64,000 nt of DNA from Alloboseaceae bacterium BT-24-1. GTDB lineage: Bacteria; Pseudomonadota; Alphaproteobacteria; Rhizobiales; Beijerinckiaceae. Below are positions 24,693 through 33,891 of the stretch, piece by piece. The notes under the pieces were generated by a model that ran no database searches, had not been told where the DNA came from, and saw only the letters and a program-made list of their open reading frames with translations. Where the stretch lies: positions 1 through 64,000 of the forward strand of contig JAOYTL010000005.1 of the NCBI GenBank assembly GCA_025846845.1. The letters are read 5' to 3'. The stretch's first letter is position 1. The number at the start of each line of letters is the position of its first letter. A program made the translations under genes and the position numbers.

Positions 24693-25685
24693 ATGCACGT
24701 CCTGATCACTGGTGCCGCCGGCATGATCGGCCAGCGGCTCGCCGCCCGCATCGCCCGCGAGGGCGCATGCAACGGCAAGTCGCTGTCGCGCTTGACGCTG
24801 ACCGACGTCTTCGCGCCGCCACGGCCGGCGGGCTTCGCCGGGCCGATCGAGGCCCGCACCGAAGATTCGAGCTCGGCTGCGATCGCGACCGAGCTCGCCG
24901 CCCTGCGCCCCGACATCATCTTTCACCTCGCCGCGATCATCTCGGGCGAGGCGGAACGCGATTTCGACAAGGGCTACCGCATCAACCTCGACGGCATGCG
25001 CAATCTGCTGGAAGCGATCCGGCAGGAGAGCATGAAGAACGGCGCTTACGTCCCGAAACTCGTCTTCTCCTCGTCGAGTGGCATCTTCGGCGCGCCCTTC
25101 CCGCCGGCGATCTCCGACGAGTTCCACGTCACGCCGTTGACCAGTTACGGCGCGCAGAAGGCGATCGGCGAACTCCTGCTCGCAGACTATTCGCGCCGCG
25201 GCTTCGTCGATGGCGTCGGCATCCGCTTCCCCTCGATCGTGATCCGACCGGGCAAGCCCAACGCCTCGGCCGGCGGCTTCTTTTCCGGCATCATCCGCGA
25301 ACCGCTGCAGGGTCAGGAAGCTTTGCTCCCGGTCTCGGACGACGTGCTCTTCACCCATGCCTCGCCGCGCTCGGCGGTCGGCTTCCTGTTGCACGGCGCC
25401 TCGCTGAACCGCGAGCAGCTCGGCCCGCGCATCAACCTCAGCATGCCCGGCGTCTGCGTCACGGTCGGCGAGCAGATCGAGGCGCTGCGCCGCATCGCCG
25501 GCGACAAGGCGGTGAAGCTGATCCGGCGCGCGCCCGACAAGGCCGCCGCCGACATCGTCAAGGGCTGGCCGACCCGCTTCGACGCCAAGCGCGCGCTATC
25601 GCTCGGCTTTCGGGCCGAACAGGATTTCGACGAGATCATCCGTGTCCATATCGAGGACGATCTCGGCGGCCGCCTACCCAACTGA
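24693..25685 (+). CDS. D-erythronate dehydrogenase-like SDR, divergent copy
   Basis: A 330-residue extended-type SDR with the NAD motif LITGAAGMIGQRLA, HLAAIISGEAERDFDKGY and the catalytic SYGAQK (Tyr, Lys). It belongs with the DenD family, which oxidises D-erythronate at C2 to 2-keto-D-erythronate. It is followed 29 bp later by a paralogue with shared blocks such as TPLTSYG and IGELLL. Around the substrate pocket it reads VSDDVLFTHASPRSA where the second copy has VSDQVRHWHASPRSA, so specificity probably differs. It is translated from ATG at 24693, 8 bp after the SDR gene. Confidence 0.83.
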   Translation: MHVLITGAAGMIGQRLAARIAREGACNGKSLSRLTLTDVFAPPRPAGFAGPIEARTEDSSSAAIATELAALRPDIIFHLAAIISGEAERDFDKGYRINLDGMRNLLEAIRQESMKNGAYVPKLVFSSSSGIFGAPFPPAISDEFHVTPLTSYGAQKAIGELLLADYSRRGFVDGVGIRFPSIVIRPGKPNASAGGFFSGIIREPLQGQEALLPVSDDVLFTHASPRSAVGFLLHGASLNREQLGPRINLSMPGVCVTVGEQIEALRRIAGDKAVKLIRRAPDKAAADIVKGWPTRFDAKRALSLGFRAEQDFDEIIRVHIEDDLGGRLPN

Positions 25686-25714
25686 ACGTAAGAAGCGAAA
25701 GATCGGACAAAAGC

Positions 25715-26698
25715 ATGCATATCCTCGTCATCGGCGGCGCCGGCATGGTCGGCCGCAAGTTCATCGAGCGCCTGGCGCGTGACGGTGGCCTCGGCGGCAA
25801 GGCGATCGACAAGGTGACGGCGCAGGACATCTTCCCGGCCTCGGCGCCGGCGAACGCGGCCTTCGCCTTCGAGTCGCTGACCTCCGACCTGTCGCAGCCG
25901 GGCGAGGCCGAAAAACTGATCGCCTCGCGTCCCGAGCTGATCGTCCATCTCGCGGCCATCGTCTCCGGTGAGGCCGAGGCCGATTTCGACAAGGGCTACC
26001 GCATCAATCTCGACGGCACGCGCTATCTCTTCGACGCGATCCGCCTTGTCGGCGACGGCTACAAGCCACGCGTCGTCTTCACCTCCTCGATCGCCGTCTT
26101 CGGCGCGCCCTTCCATGACAAGATCGAGGACGAGTTCTTCACCACGCCGCTGACCAGCTACGGCACGCAGAAGGCGATCGGCGAGCTCCTGCTCTGCGAC
26201 TATAGCCGCCGCGGCTTCTTCGATGGCGTCGGCATCCGCCTGCCGACGATCTGCGTGCGCCCCGGCGCACCGAACAAGGCTGCTTCCGGCTTCTTCTCCA
26301 ACATCATCCGCGAGCCGCTCGCCGGTCAGGACGCCGTGCTGCCGGTCTCCGACCAGGTTCGTCACTGGCACGCCTCGCCGCGCTCGGCCGTCGGTTTTCT
26401 CGTCCATGCTGCGACCATGGACACCAATGCGATCGGCCCGCGCCGGGTGCTGACCATGCCGGGCTATTCCGCCACCGTCGCCGAACAGATCGAGGCATTG
26501 CGCAAGGTCGCCGGCGAGAAAGTGGTGAAGCGCATCAAGCGCGTGCCCGATCCGGTGATCGATGCGATCGTCGCCGGCTGGCCGCGCAATTTCGACGCTA
26601 AGCGCGCCCCGGCGCTTGGCTTCAAGGCGGAATCGAGCTTCGAGGAAATCATCCGCGCCCATATCGACGACGAGCTCGGCGGTAAGTTCGTCGCGTAA
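25715..26698 (+). CDS. denD: D-erythronate dehydrogenase-like SDR
   Basis: A 327-residue extended SDR and tandem paralogue of the preceding gene. It has the NAD-binding VIGGAGMVGRKFIERL, HLAAIVSGEAEADFDKGYRI, and SYGTQKAIGELLLCDYSRRG with the catalytic Tyr/Lys pair. The HWHASPRSAVGFLVHAA segment is, as I recall, the conserved form of DenD, enzymes making 2-keto-D-erythronate. In described pathways DenD works with OtnI, OtnK and OtnC; none of those is in this window. It ends the plus-strand unit that starts near 23938 and is followed by three hairpins. Confidence 0.83.
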   Translation: MHILVIGGAGMVGRKFIERLARDGGLGGKAIDKVTAQDIFPASAPANAAFAFESLTSDLSQPGEAEKLIASRPELIVHLAAIVSGEAEADFDKGYRINLDGTRYLFDAIRLVGDGYKPRVVFTSSIAVFGAPFHDKIEDEFFTTPLTSYGTQKAIGELLLCDYSRRGFFDGVGIRLPTICVRPGAPNKAASGFFSNIIREPLAGQDAVLPVSDQVRHWHASPRSAVGFLVHAATMDTNAIGPRRVLTMPGYSATVAEQIEALRKVAGEKVVKRIKRVPDPVIDAIVAGWPRNFDAKRAPALGFKAESSFEEIIRAHIDDELGGKFVA

Positions 26699-26725
26699 GG
26701 ACCAAACGCGGCTTCCTCCGCCATC

Positions 26726-26808
26726 ATGCTCGCCCTGGTGGCGAGCATCCACGTCTTGACCACCGCACTTAACGGATGAAGACGTGGGTGGTCGGGACAA
26801 GCCCGACC
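26726..26808. repeat. Three back-to-back hairpins, interspersed-repeat type
   Basis: Three perfect stems lie side by side: ATGCTCGCC/GGCGAGCAT (26726-26748), CCACGTCTT/AAGACGTGG (26749-26787) and GGTCGGG/CCCGACC (26790-26808, 5-nt loop). They are 28 bp after the second denD-like gene. The composition resembles Rhizobiales intergenic repeats, and the third stem is like that at 51417-51435. It could stabilise or end the upstream mRNA, but no T-run follows. Confidence 0.65.
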
Positions 26809-26956
26809 ATGACGGAAGGAATGGTTCCGGCTGAAGCCAGCTCGGAGCGAGCGGCCTAGAAATCGGTTGCTCGAATGTGCGGAAGCGCTCGATTTGAAGA
26901 ACAATTAACTAGGCGTCCATATCCTTGCAGTTGCCACAAGGACAAAGGCGCAGCCA

Positions 26957-27400
26957 ATGGGCGAGTTGACAGTTAGAGCCGCTGCCATGGTTGCCGCGTC
27001 GTTCCCTCCCCGCCCGGCTGGACAACAGCATGGACCAATCAAAAGGTTGCCGCCCGAAGCAGCGCAACCCATGAGCGACGAATTAAGAACGCGCACTGCG
27101 GAAATGAATGCGCGCATCGCAGAGGCCGAGGAGAGAGGGAAAGCCTTCGCAGCCCGCGAAAAGGAATATAACGCCGGCCAAAACCGCATGTACCGGCCGA
27201 ACATCGCCTCGCTCGACGCAGTCGGGACACAGCGCGAGATCGACGATGTCAGCTCGCTGCTGCAATCTGGCAGGTTTGCGGATTATTCGCTTCGCGGTGG
27301 TTATGGCGACAGGCGCACCTCGGACATGAACCAGTACCTGCTATGGCTCCAGGGGCACCAGCAGGCGATTTCGAAACCCGCCGATCAGCCCAACGGCTGA
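26957..27400 (+). CDS. hypothetical protein
   Basis: A 147-residue reading frame of lower GC content than its neighbours. From about residue 39 it is charged and helical (RTRTAEMNARIAEAEERGKA and FAAREKEYNAGQNRMYR), then polar to the end. No family or membrane segment is recognised. The ATG at 26957 follows AAAGG; an internal ATG at 27071 (MSDELRTR) may be the true start because the first 38 residues are less protein-like. The upstream 60 bp are AT-rich. Confidence 0.45.
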   Translation: MGELTVRAAAMVAASFPPRPAGQQHGPIKRLPPEAAQPMSDELRTRTAEMNARIAEAEERGKAFAAREKEYNAGQNRMYRPNIASLDAVGTQREIDDVSSLLQSGRFADYSLRGGYGDRRTSDMNQYLLWLQGHQQAISKPADQPNG

Positions 27401-27429
27401 AGCAGGAAGCTGCGTTTATCCGAACCAGG

Positions 27430-28254
27430 CTAAGGCAGCTTCTTCAGCATCAGCGGCGCGCCGACGGCCGGGTCCTTGCGCCACTGCCCGCCCTCGAAGA
27501 CCAGCTCGACCTTGTGGCCCTTGCGGGCGATCAGCTCGAGCCGGCCGGCCTCGTAGCGCCAGGCGATCGGCGAGAAGATCGTCAGCCCGGTATCGGGGCA
27601 GAGTCCGTCGAAGCTCGTCGCGAAGGCTCCCGCATTGGCCGAGGGCGCGGTCGAGAGCACGAGCTTGCAGACGTCGCGGCCGACCTGCCGCATCACCGCA
27701 TAGCGCCCGGGCACCGTTGCCGAAGCCGGCGCGCTGGCGGGATCCACCGCCGTCGGGCGAGCGGCGGCCGTTGCCGCGAGTTCCGCCCGGCCAGGCGCCG
27801 GGCGCTGCTGCGCTCGGACATAACCCGTTGGATCGAGCCCGTATTCCGCGCCATCGCTGCCTTTGCCGCGCCGCCCCGGATCGGCCTTCTCGCTGAAGAC
27901 GATCACCGGCTTGCCATGGCCGTCGAGCAGCCTGGGCGTGCCGTCGGCCACATCCCAGGCGACGACCCCGGTGAGGATCGGCAGGGCACGCCGGCACGTC
28001 GCCGGGAACCTGACCTGGCGCCCTTGCCCGGCAGCCTCGGCGCCGAAGGTCACAGTGCACTCGCGCGCCGAGCCGAGCTTCTCGAGGTCCCAGGCGCCGA
28101 TGAAGGGCTTCAGCGCCTCGGGGGCTTGCCCGGCGCCGCGCGGCAACGGCGCCGTCTGGGCTCCAGCCGGCGAGGCAACCAGCAACGCCAGAGCGGCGAC
28201 GACTGCGCCTCGCCGCATCAGGCGTGTTCCCGTCGTGATCAGGCTTTTGTCCAT
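27430..28254 (-). CDS. exported protein with two AprI/Inh-like domains
   Basis: A 274-residue exported protein. The signal peptide covers about residues 1-33 (RRGAVVAALALLVASPAGAQ). Two similar domains follow. The first (about 48-125) has GAWDLEKL, a Cys pair and LPILTGVVAWDV. The second (about 180-270) has GRYAVMRQ, a Cys pair and LTIFSPIAWRYEAGRL. This pattern of W, two cysteines and a late W fits the AprI/Inh beta-barrel family of periplasmic protease inhibitors. Its start overlaps the end of the 2-hydroxyacid dehydrogenase gene by 16 bp. An alternative start is at 28218. Confidence 0.7.
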   Translation of the reverse strand: MDKSLITTGTRLMRRGAVVAALALLVASPAGAQTAPLPRGAGQAPEALKPFIGAWDLEKLGSARECTVTFGAEAAGQGRQVRFPATCRRALPILTGVVAWDVADGTPRLLDGHGKPVIVFSEKADPGRRGKGSDGAEYGLDPTGYVRAQQRPAPGRAELAATAAARPTAVDPASAPASATVPGRYAVMRQVGRDVCKLVLSTAPSANAGAFATSFDGLCPDTGLTIFSPIAWRYEAGRLELIARKGHKVELVFEGGQWRKDPAVGAPLMLKKLP

Positions 28255-29213
28255 GGCGTCTCGGCAACCGGTGTCAAAGGACCCTTGTCATCGAACCATG
28301 AAACCAGGTTGTCGACCAGAAGCTGGCCCATCTGTTCGCGCGTATGTACCGATGCCGAGCCGACATGCGGCAAGAGCACGATATGGTCCATCGCGATCAG
28401 CTCGGCCGGCACGCGCGGCTCGTCCTCGAACACGTCGAGGCCGGCCGAGAGGATGGTCTTGGACTTCAATGCCTCGATCAGCGCCTGCTCATCGATCACC
28501 GTGCCGCGCCCGACATTGACGACGATGCCGTTCGGCCCGAGCGCCTTCAGCACCTCGGCATTGATGATGTGATGGGTCAAGTCGCCGCCCGGGGCGACCG
28601 AGACCAGCGTGTCGACATCGGCCGCCATCTCGACGAGCGAGGGATAGTAGCGATAGGCGACATCGGTCTGGCGCGAGCGGCCATGATAGGCGATCGGCAC
28701 GTCGAAGGCTTCGAGCCGGCGCGCTACCGCCTTGCCGATTCGCCCGAGCCCGACGATGCCGATCTTGCGCTTGCGGAGCGAGGTCGTCAGCGGATAGGCG
28801 CCCGAGAGCCACTTGCCGGCACGCAGATAGCGGTCGACCTGCGGCAGCTGGCGAACCGTCGCGAGCAGCAGGCCGATGGCGAGATCAGCGACCTCGTCGG
28901 TCAGCACATCCGGCGTGTTGGTGACGAGGATGCCGCGCTTGCCGGCTGCAGTCGCGTCAACATTGTCGTAGCCGACGCCGAAATTCGAGACGATCTCGAG
29001 CTTGGGCAGCGCATCGAACAGAGCATCGTCGATGCGCACATGTGCGCCGCCGCCAGCGACGCCGCGCACGCGATCCTTCACGGCCGCCAGCGCCGCCTGG
29101 CGATCCTGCTCCTTCCAGAGCTCATGCACGGTGAAGCGCGCCCTGAGCTGGTCGGCGGCATAGGCCATCAGCGGCCCGGTCATGACGATCTCGATCTTGT
29201 TCTGCGCGGTCAT
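28239..29213 (-). CDS. D-isomer-specific 2-hydroxyacid dehydrogenase
   Basis: A 324-residue NAD(P)-dependent dehydrogenase of the GhrB/glyoxylate-hydroxypyruvate reductase group. It has the nucleotide motif GIVGLGRIGKAVARRL followed by Arg in YHGRSRQ (suggesting NADPH). The catalytic Arg lies in VNVGRGTVID, Glu in DVFEDEPRVP and His in LLPHVGSASVHTR. It likely interconverts a 2-keto acid and D-2-hydroxy acid such as hydroxypyruvate/D-glycerate, which would feed glycerate kinase. It lies downstream of the GntR gene on the same strand, with operator-like sites in the 179-bp gap. Confidence 0.9.
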   Translation of the reverse strand: MTAQNKIEIVMTGPLMAYAADQLRARFTVHELWKEQDRQAALAAVKDRVRGVAGGGAHVRIDDALFDALPKLEIVSNFGVGYDNVDATAAGKRGILVTNTPDVLTDEVADLAIGLLLATVRQLPQVDRYLRAGKWLSGAYPLTTSLRKRKIGIVGLGRIGKAVARRLEAFDVPIAYHGRSRQTDVAYRYYPSLVEMAADVDTLVSVAPGGDLTHHIINAEVLKALGPNGIVVNVGRGTVIDEQALIEALKSKTILSAGLDVFEDEPRVPAELIAMDHIVLLPHVGSASVHTREQMGQLLVDNLVSWFDDKGPLTPVAETPWTKA

Positions 29214-29257
29214 GGTCCTGCTTTCGTGGAACGCGTACGTGGCTTGATTTCAAACTC

Positions 29258-29272
29258 TTAAAACGATTAAAT
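29258..29272 (-). promoter_or_regulatory. Candidate LacI-type operator c
   Basis: The minus-strand reading ATTTAATCGTTTTAA lies 44 bp upstream of the 2-hydroxyacid dehydrogenase start and fits the pattern of sites a, b and d around a central TCG. It is also framed by a perfect 7-bp dyad, TTGATTT (29244-29250) and AAATCAA (29269-29275). Confidence 0.4.
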
Positions 29273-29377
29273 CAACATAGCCGCCAGAATGGCGCCGGGG
29301 AATTCCCAGAGCGCGCAGGTAGGGGCTGCTTGCAGAGCCGGTTATGACATCCCGACTCGGCTGTCGATTCAGCTCGA

Positions 29378-29394
29378 TATAGTATGATTTAATC
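29378..29394. promoter_or_regulatory. Candidate GntR operator, copy 1
   Basis: TATAGTATGATTTAATC overlaps the GntR stop codon, upstream of the 2-hydroxyacid dehydrogenase gene. It agrees in 14 of 17 positions with TATCGTATGACTTTATC at 30237-30253 on the other side of the GntR gene. Two flanking copies suggest sites for this regulator. Confidence 0.45.
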
Positions 29395-30154
29395 ACGCGA
29401 TTTTGCTCGCATTTGCCTCCGCTCGACCGGCGAGCAGACGCAGCGTGCTGTTCAGGCTGTCGATTACCAGTCCGCTCATCCGCGCCGCCGCGAGTTCGCC
29501 ATCGCGCTGCACGATCGCCTCAAGCACACGCTCATGATCGATCAATGACGCCGTGAAGAAGAAGCGATCGTCGGGCGCCTTCAGGAACAACGACCATTGG
29601 ATCGTCGCGCACACAGCCGGCGCGAGGCATTGCAGCGGCGGATTGCCGGTGGCGGCGAAGATCGCTTCGTGAAAGGCGAGGTCGGCAGTGACCGTCCGCT
29701 CGGCATAGGGCGGGTTCTCGACCATGCCCCGAAAAGCCGCTTCGATCCGCTGCAGGTCAGTCGCGCTGCGCCGCTGCGCCGCGAGACGTGCGGCGCTCGG
29801 CTCGACGAAAAGCCTGAGCTCGAACAGATCGCGGATGAGCTTCTCGTTCGGATCGGCTTCGAAATGCCAGGCAAGCACATCCGGGTCGAGCAGGTTCCAG
29901 GCCTCACGCGGCGCGACGCGGGTGCCGCTCTTGGGCCGCGCCTCGACCAACCCCTTGCCGCTCAGGAACTTCACAGCCTCGCGATAGGCGGTGCGCGAGA
30001 CCGAAATCTCGCCCTTCAGATCGTCCTCGTTCGGCAGCAGAGCCCCGGCCGGCGACGCTCCGGTGATGATCGCAACCGCAAGCCTGTGCGCCACCTGGCC
30101 GAACAGCCGGTCGGGGTTGAGCCTCGTCGAGCGCGCGCGGACATGGAGCAGCAT
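29393..30154 (-). CDS. GntR family regulator (FadR subfamily, FCD domain)
   Basis: A 253-residue regulator. The N-terminal winged helix (about residues 15-80) includes LLPNEDDLKGEISVSRTAYREAV. The C-terminal FCD effector domain (about 95-235) has the metal and ligand residues in DLAFHEAIFAATGNPPL and later DHERVLEAI. FCD regulators commonly respond to sugar acids or other carboxylates. It is divergent from the ABC transporter operon at 30402 and upstream of the 2-hydroxyacid dehydrogenase gene, and likely controls both. Confidence 0.92.
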   Translation of the reverse strand: MLLHVRARSTRLNPDRLFGQVAHRLAVAIITGASPAGALLPNEDDLKGEISVSRTAYREAVKFLSGKGLVEARPKSGTRVAPREAWNLLDPDVLAWHFEADPNEKLIRDLFELRLFVEPSAARLAAQRRSATDLQRIEAAFRGMVENPPYAERTVTADLAFHEAIFAATGNPPLQCLAPAVCATIQWSLFLKAPDDRFFFTASLIDHERVLEAIVQRDGELAAARMSGLVIDSLNSTLRLLAGRAEANASKIA

Positions 30155-30220
30155 CGAGCCTAGGTTTTTCCTCCAGTGATCGGCGGTGTCGGAGAGGTCC
30201 TCCCGCAGCCCGCCCAGCGC

Positions 30221-30253
30221 TTGACACGCCTCTTTCTATCGTATGACTTTATC
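30221..30253 (+). promoter_or_regulatory. Candidate promoter with GntR operator copy 2, upstream of ABC importer
   Basis: A consensus -35 TTGACA (30221-30226) is followed 15 nt later by TATGAC (30242-30247). The second GntR-type site, TATCGTATGACTTTATC (30237-30253), covers this -10, so a bound GntR would repress. The leader to the ATPase start is about 145 nt. Confidence 0.45.
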
Positions 30254-30401
30254 CGCGAACGAGGTTGACGCAACAGGCGGCTCGCCTGGATTGCGTGGTC
30301 TCGTCTCGATCGGTCGTCAGAAACCGATGATCTGCAGCGCCGCCGACGGGGATTGTGTCAGGCACCCCGGGGCAACCTAAAGAGCGGGAGTGAAACCAAA
30401 G

Positions 30402-31454
<1,053 letters not shown>

Positions 31455-31570
31455 CCGTCACGGGACGACGGCCGCACGGAGAACACTCCGGCGGCCTGGC
31501 CTGATCGCCGCCTACAATACCTGACGAGGCTCCCATGCAGGGCCTCGCACCACATGGAGGAGACAAAGCG

Positions 31571-32878
31571 ATGAGCATTTCCAGACGTGATGTATTGATC
31601 GGTAGCGCAGGCCTTGCCGCCGGCGCCACCTTGGCTGCGCCCTCGATCGCGCAGACGGCCAATATCGAGAAGGGTGCGACGCTGCGCGTGCTGCGTCCGA
31701 CCAAGTTCGTCGACCCCGACCAGACGATCTTCAATGAGAACACCGAAGCCTTCACCAAGGCGACCGGTGTCCAGGTCCGCGTCGACTATGCCAGCTGGGA
31801 GGATCTGCGCCCGCAGACCGCCGTCACCGCCAACACCGGCGCCGGCCCCGACATCGTCGTCGGCTGGGCCGACGATCCGCACATCTTCGCCGACAAGCTG
31901 GTCGACCTGACGCAGGTCGCCGAGGACCTCGGCAAGAAGCATGGCGGCTGGTACCCGGTCGCCGAGAAGTACGGCAAGAAGGACAAGACCAACACCTGGA
32001 TCTCGATCCCTATGGGCGGCTCAGGCGGCCCGGCGGTCTATCGCGAATCCTGGGTCAAGGAAGCGGGCTTCGACAAGTTCCCGACCGACCATGCCGGCTT
32101 CCTCGATCTTGCCCGCAAGCTCAAGGCCAATGGCCATCCGGCCGGCTTCGCGCTCGGCAACGCGGTCGGCGACGGCAACTCGTTCTGCAACTGGCTGGTC
32201 TGGTCGCATGGCGGCTACATGGTCGACGAGAACAACAAGGTCGCCATCAACAGCAAGGAGACGATCGAGGCGCTGAAATACGCCAAGGCGCTCTACGAGA
32301 CCTTCATCCCCGGCACGCTCTCCTGGCTCGACATCAGCAACAACAAGGCGCTGACGGCCGGCGAAATCGGCCTGACCCAGAATGGCGTCTCGCTCTACTT
32401 CTCGATCAAGAACTCGAAGGACGAGAAGATCGCGGCGATCGGCAAGGATCTCAACCATGCGCCGATGCCGGTCGGCGCCGGGGTCGGGCGGCCGACCGAG
32501 ACGGCGCTGGTGATCAACGCCATGGTGTTCAAGCACACCAAGTTCCCGAACGCCGCCAAGGAATATCTCCGCTTCATGATGGAGACGGAGCAGTACGACA
32601 AGTGGTTGACCGGCTGCTTCGGCTACTGGACGCAGCCGCTCAAGGGCTATGCGAAGAGCAAGGTCTGGGAAGGCGATCCCAAGATCCTGGTCTATCGCGA
32701 CACCTGGGAACGGGCACTGTGGAGCGGCTATAAGGGCGCGATCACCGAGGCCGCCGGCACCGTCAATGCCGAGTACGTCATGGTCCAGATGGTCGCTTCC
32801 GTCTGCGCCGGCCAGGCGACGCCCGAGGAGGCCGCTGCCGAGGCCGAACGCCGCGCCAAGCGCTACTATCGCACCTGA
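31571..32878 (+). CDS. extracellular solute-binding protein of sugar-type ABC importer
   Basis: A 435-residue periplasmic binding protein of the family 1 (CUT1) type. The N-terminus is a Tat-type signal: SRRDVLIGSAGLAAGATLAAPSIAQ is visible across residues 4-30, with the twin Arg followed by a moderately hydrophobic stretch. The mature protein has the two-lobe fold, with segments such as GAGPDIVVGWADDPHIFADK and YWTQPLKGYAKSKVW. Tat export means folding before export. A GGAGG ribosome site precedes ATG 31571. It delivers the ligand to the permeases that follow. Confidence 0.9.
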   Translation: MSISRRDVLIGSAGLAAGATLAAPSIAQTANIEKGATLRVLRPTKFVDPDQTIFNENTEAFTKATGVQVRVDYASWEDLRPQTAVTANTGAGPDIVVGWADDPHIFADKLVDLTQVAEDLGKKHGGWYPVAEKYGKKDKTNTWISIPMGGSGGPAVYRESWVKEAGFDKFPTDHAGFLDLARKLKANGHPAGFALGNAVGDGNSFCNWLVWSHGGYMVDENNKVAINSKETIEALKYAKALYETFIPGTLSWLDISNNKALTAGEIGLTQNGVSLYFSIKNSKDEKIAAIGKDLNHAPMPVGAGVGRPTETALVINAMVFKHTKFPNAAKEYLRFMMETEQYDKWLTGCFGYWTQPLKGYAKSKVWEGDPKILVYRDTWERALWSGYKGAITEAAGTVNAEYVMVQMVASVCAGQATPEEAAAEAERRAKRYYRT

Positions 32879-32937
32879 TCGTCACGACCGCGCCGCCGGG
32901 ACCTCCGGCGGCGCGGCTGCTTCACGGGAAGAGCGCC

Positions 32938-33891
32938 ATGACGATCGCCGCTGAAGCCAGGACCACTCACCATCTGCCACAGAACTGGCTGGTCCGGCTG
33001 CTCGACAACAAATCCTTTCTCATCTTCCTCTGCCTGCTTCCGGCGGCCGCCCTGCTGCTCATCTTCCTGACCTATCCGTTGGGCCTGGGCATCTGGCTCG
33101 CCTTCACCGACACGAAGATCGGACGCTCCGGCCACTTCATCGGCTTCGAGAATTTCACCTCGTTGATGCAGGACCGGGTCTTCATCACCTCGGTCTGGAA
33201 CACACTGCTCTATACCGGCGTCGCCACGGTCGGGAAGTTCGCGCTCGGTCTCTGGCTGGCACTGCTGCTCAACAACCATCTGCCGTTCAAATCACTGCTG
33301 CGCGCGCTGATCCTCGTGCCCTGGATCGTGCCGACGGTGCTTTCGGCCATCGCCTTCTGGTGGATCTACGATCCGCAGTTCTCGATCATTTCCTATGTGC
33401 TGGTCGACGTGCTCGGTTGGCGTACGACCTATATCGACTTTCTCGGCGAGCCTTGGGCCGCGCGCTGGTCGTTGATCGCGGCGAACACCTGGCGTGGCAT
33501 CCCCTTCGTCGCGATCTCGCTGCTCGCCGGCCTGCAGACGATCTCGCCGGCGCTCTACGAGGCGGCGATGCTCGACGGCGCCAATGCCTGGCAGCGCTTC
33601 CGTCACGTCACGTTCCCGATGCTGATGCCGATTCTCGCGGTGGTGCTGACCTTCTCGGTGCTGTTCACCTTCACCGACTTCCAGCTCGTCTACGCCATCA
33701 CCCGCGGCGGGCCGATCAACTCGACCCACCTGATGGCGACGCTGGCCTTCCAGCGCGGCATTCCTGGCGGCCAGCTCGGCGAGGGCGCTGCCATCGCCGT
33801 GGCGATGATCCCCTTCCTCGTGCTGGCCACCCTGTTCAGCTACTACGCGCTCGCCCGCCGCAAATGGCAGCAGGGAGAAGACAATGACTGA
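32938..33891 (+). CDS. sugar ABC transporter permease (MalF/UgpA type)
   Basis: A 317-residue inner-membrane protein with six hydrophobic segments, first at residues 30-55 (FLIFLCLLPAAALLLIFLTY). The cytoplasmic EAA loop that couples to the ATPase reads EAAMLDGANAWQRFRHVTFP near residue 215. It corresponds to the MalF/UgpA subunit. Its 3' end overlaps the next permease gene by 8 bp. Confidence 0.92.
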   Translation: MTIAAEARTTHHLPQNWLVRLLDNKSFLIFLCLLPAAALLLIFLTYPLGLGIWLAFTDTKIGRSGHFIGFENFTSLMQDRVFITSVWNTLLYTGVATVGKFALGLWLALLLNNHLPFKSLLRALILVPWIVPTVLSAIAFWWIYDPQFSIISYVLVDVLGWRTTYIDFLGEPWAARWSLIAANTWRGIPFVAISLLAGLQTISPALYEAAMLDGANAWQRFRHVTFPMLMPILAVVLTFSVLFTFTDFQLVYAITRGGPINSTHLMATLAFQRGIPGGQLGEGAAIAVAMIPFLVLATLFSYYALARRKWQQGEDND

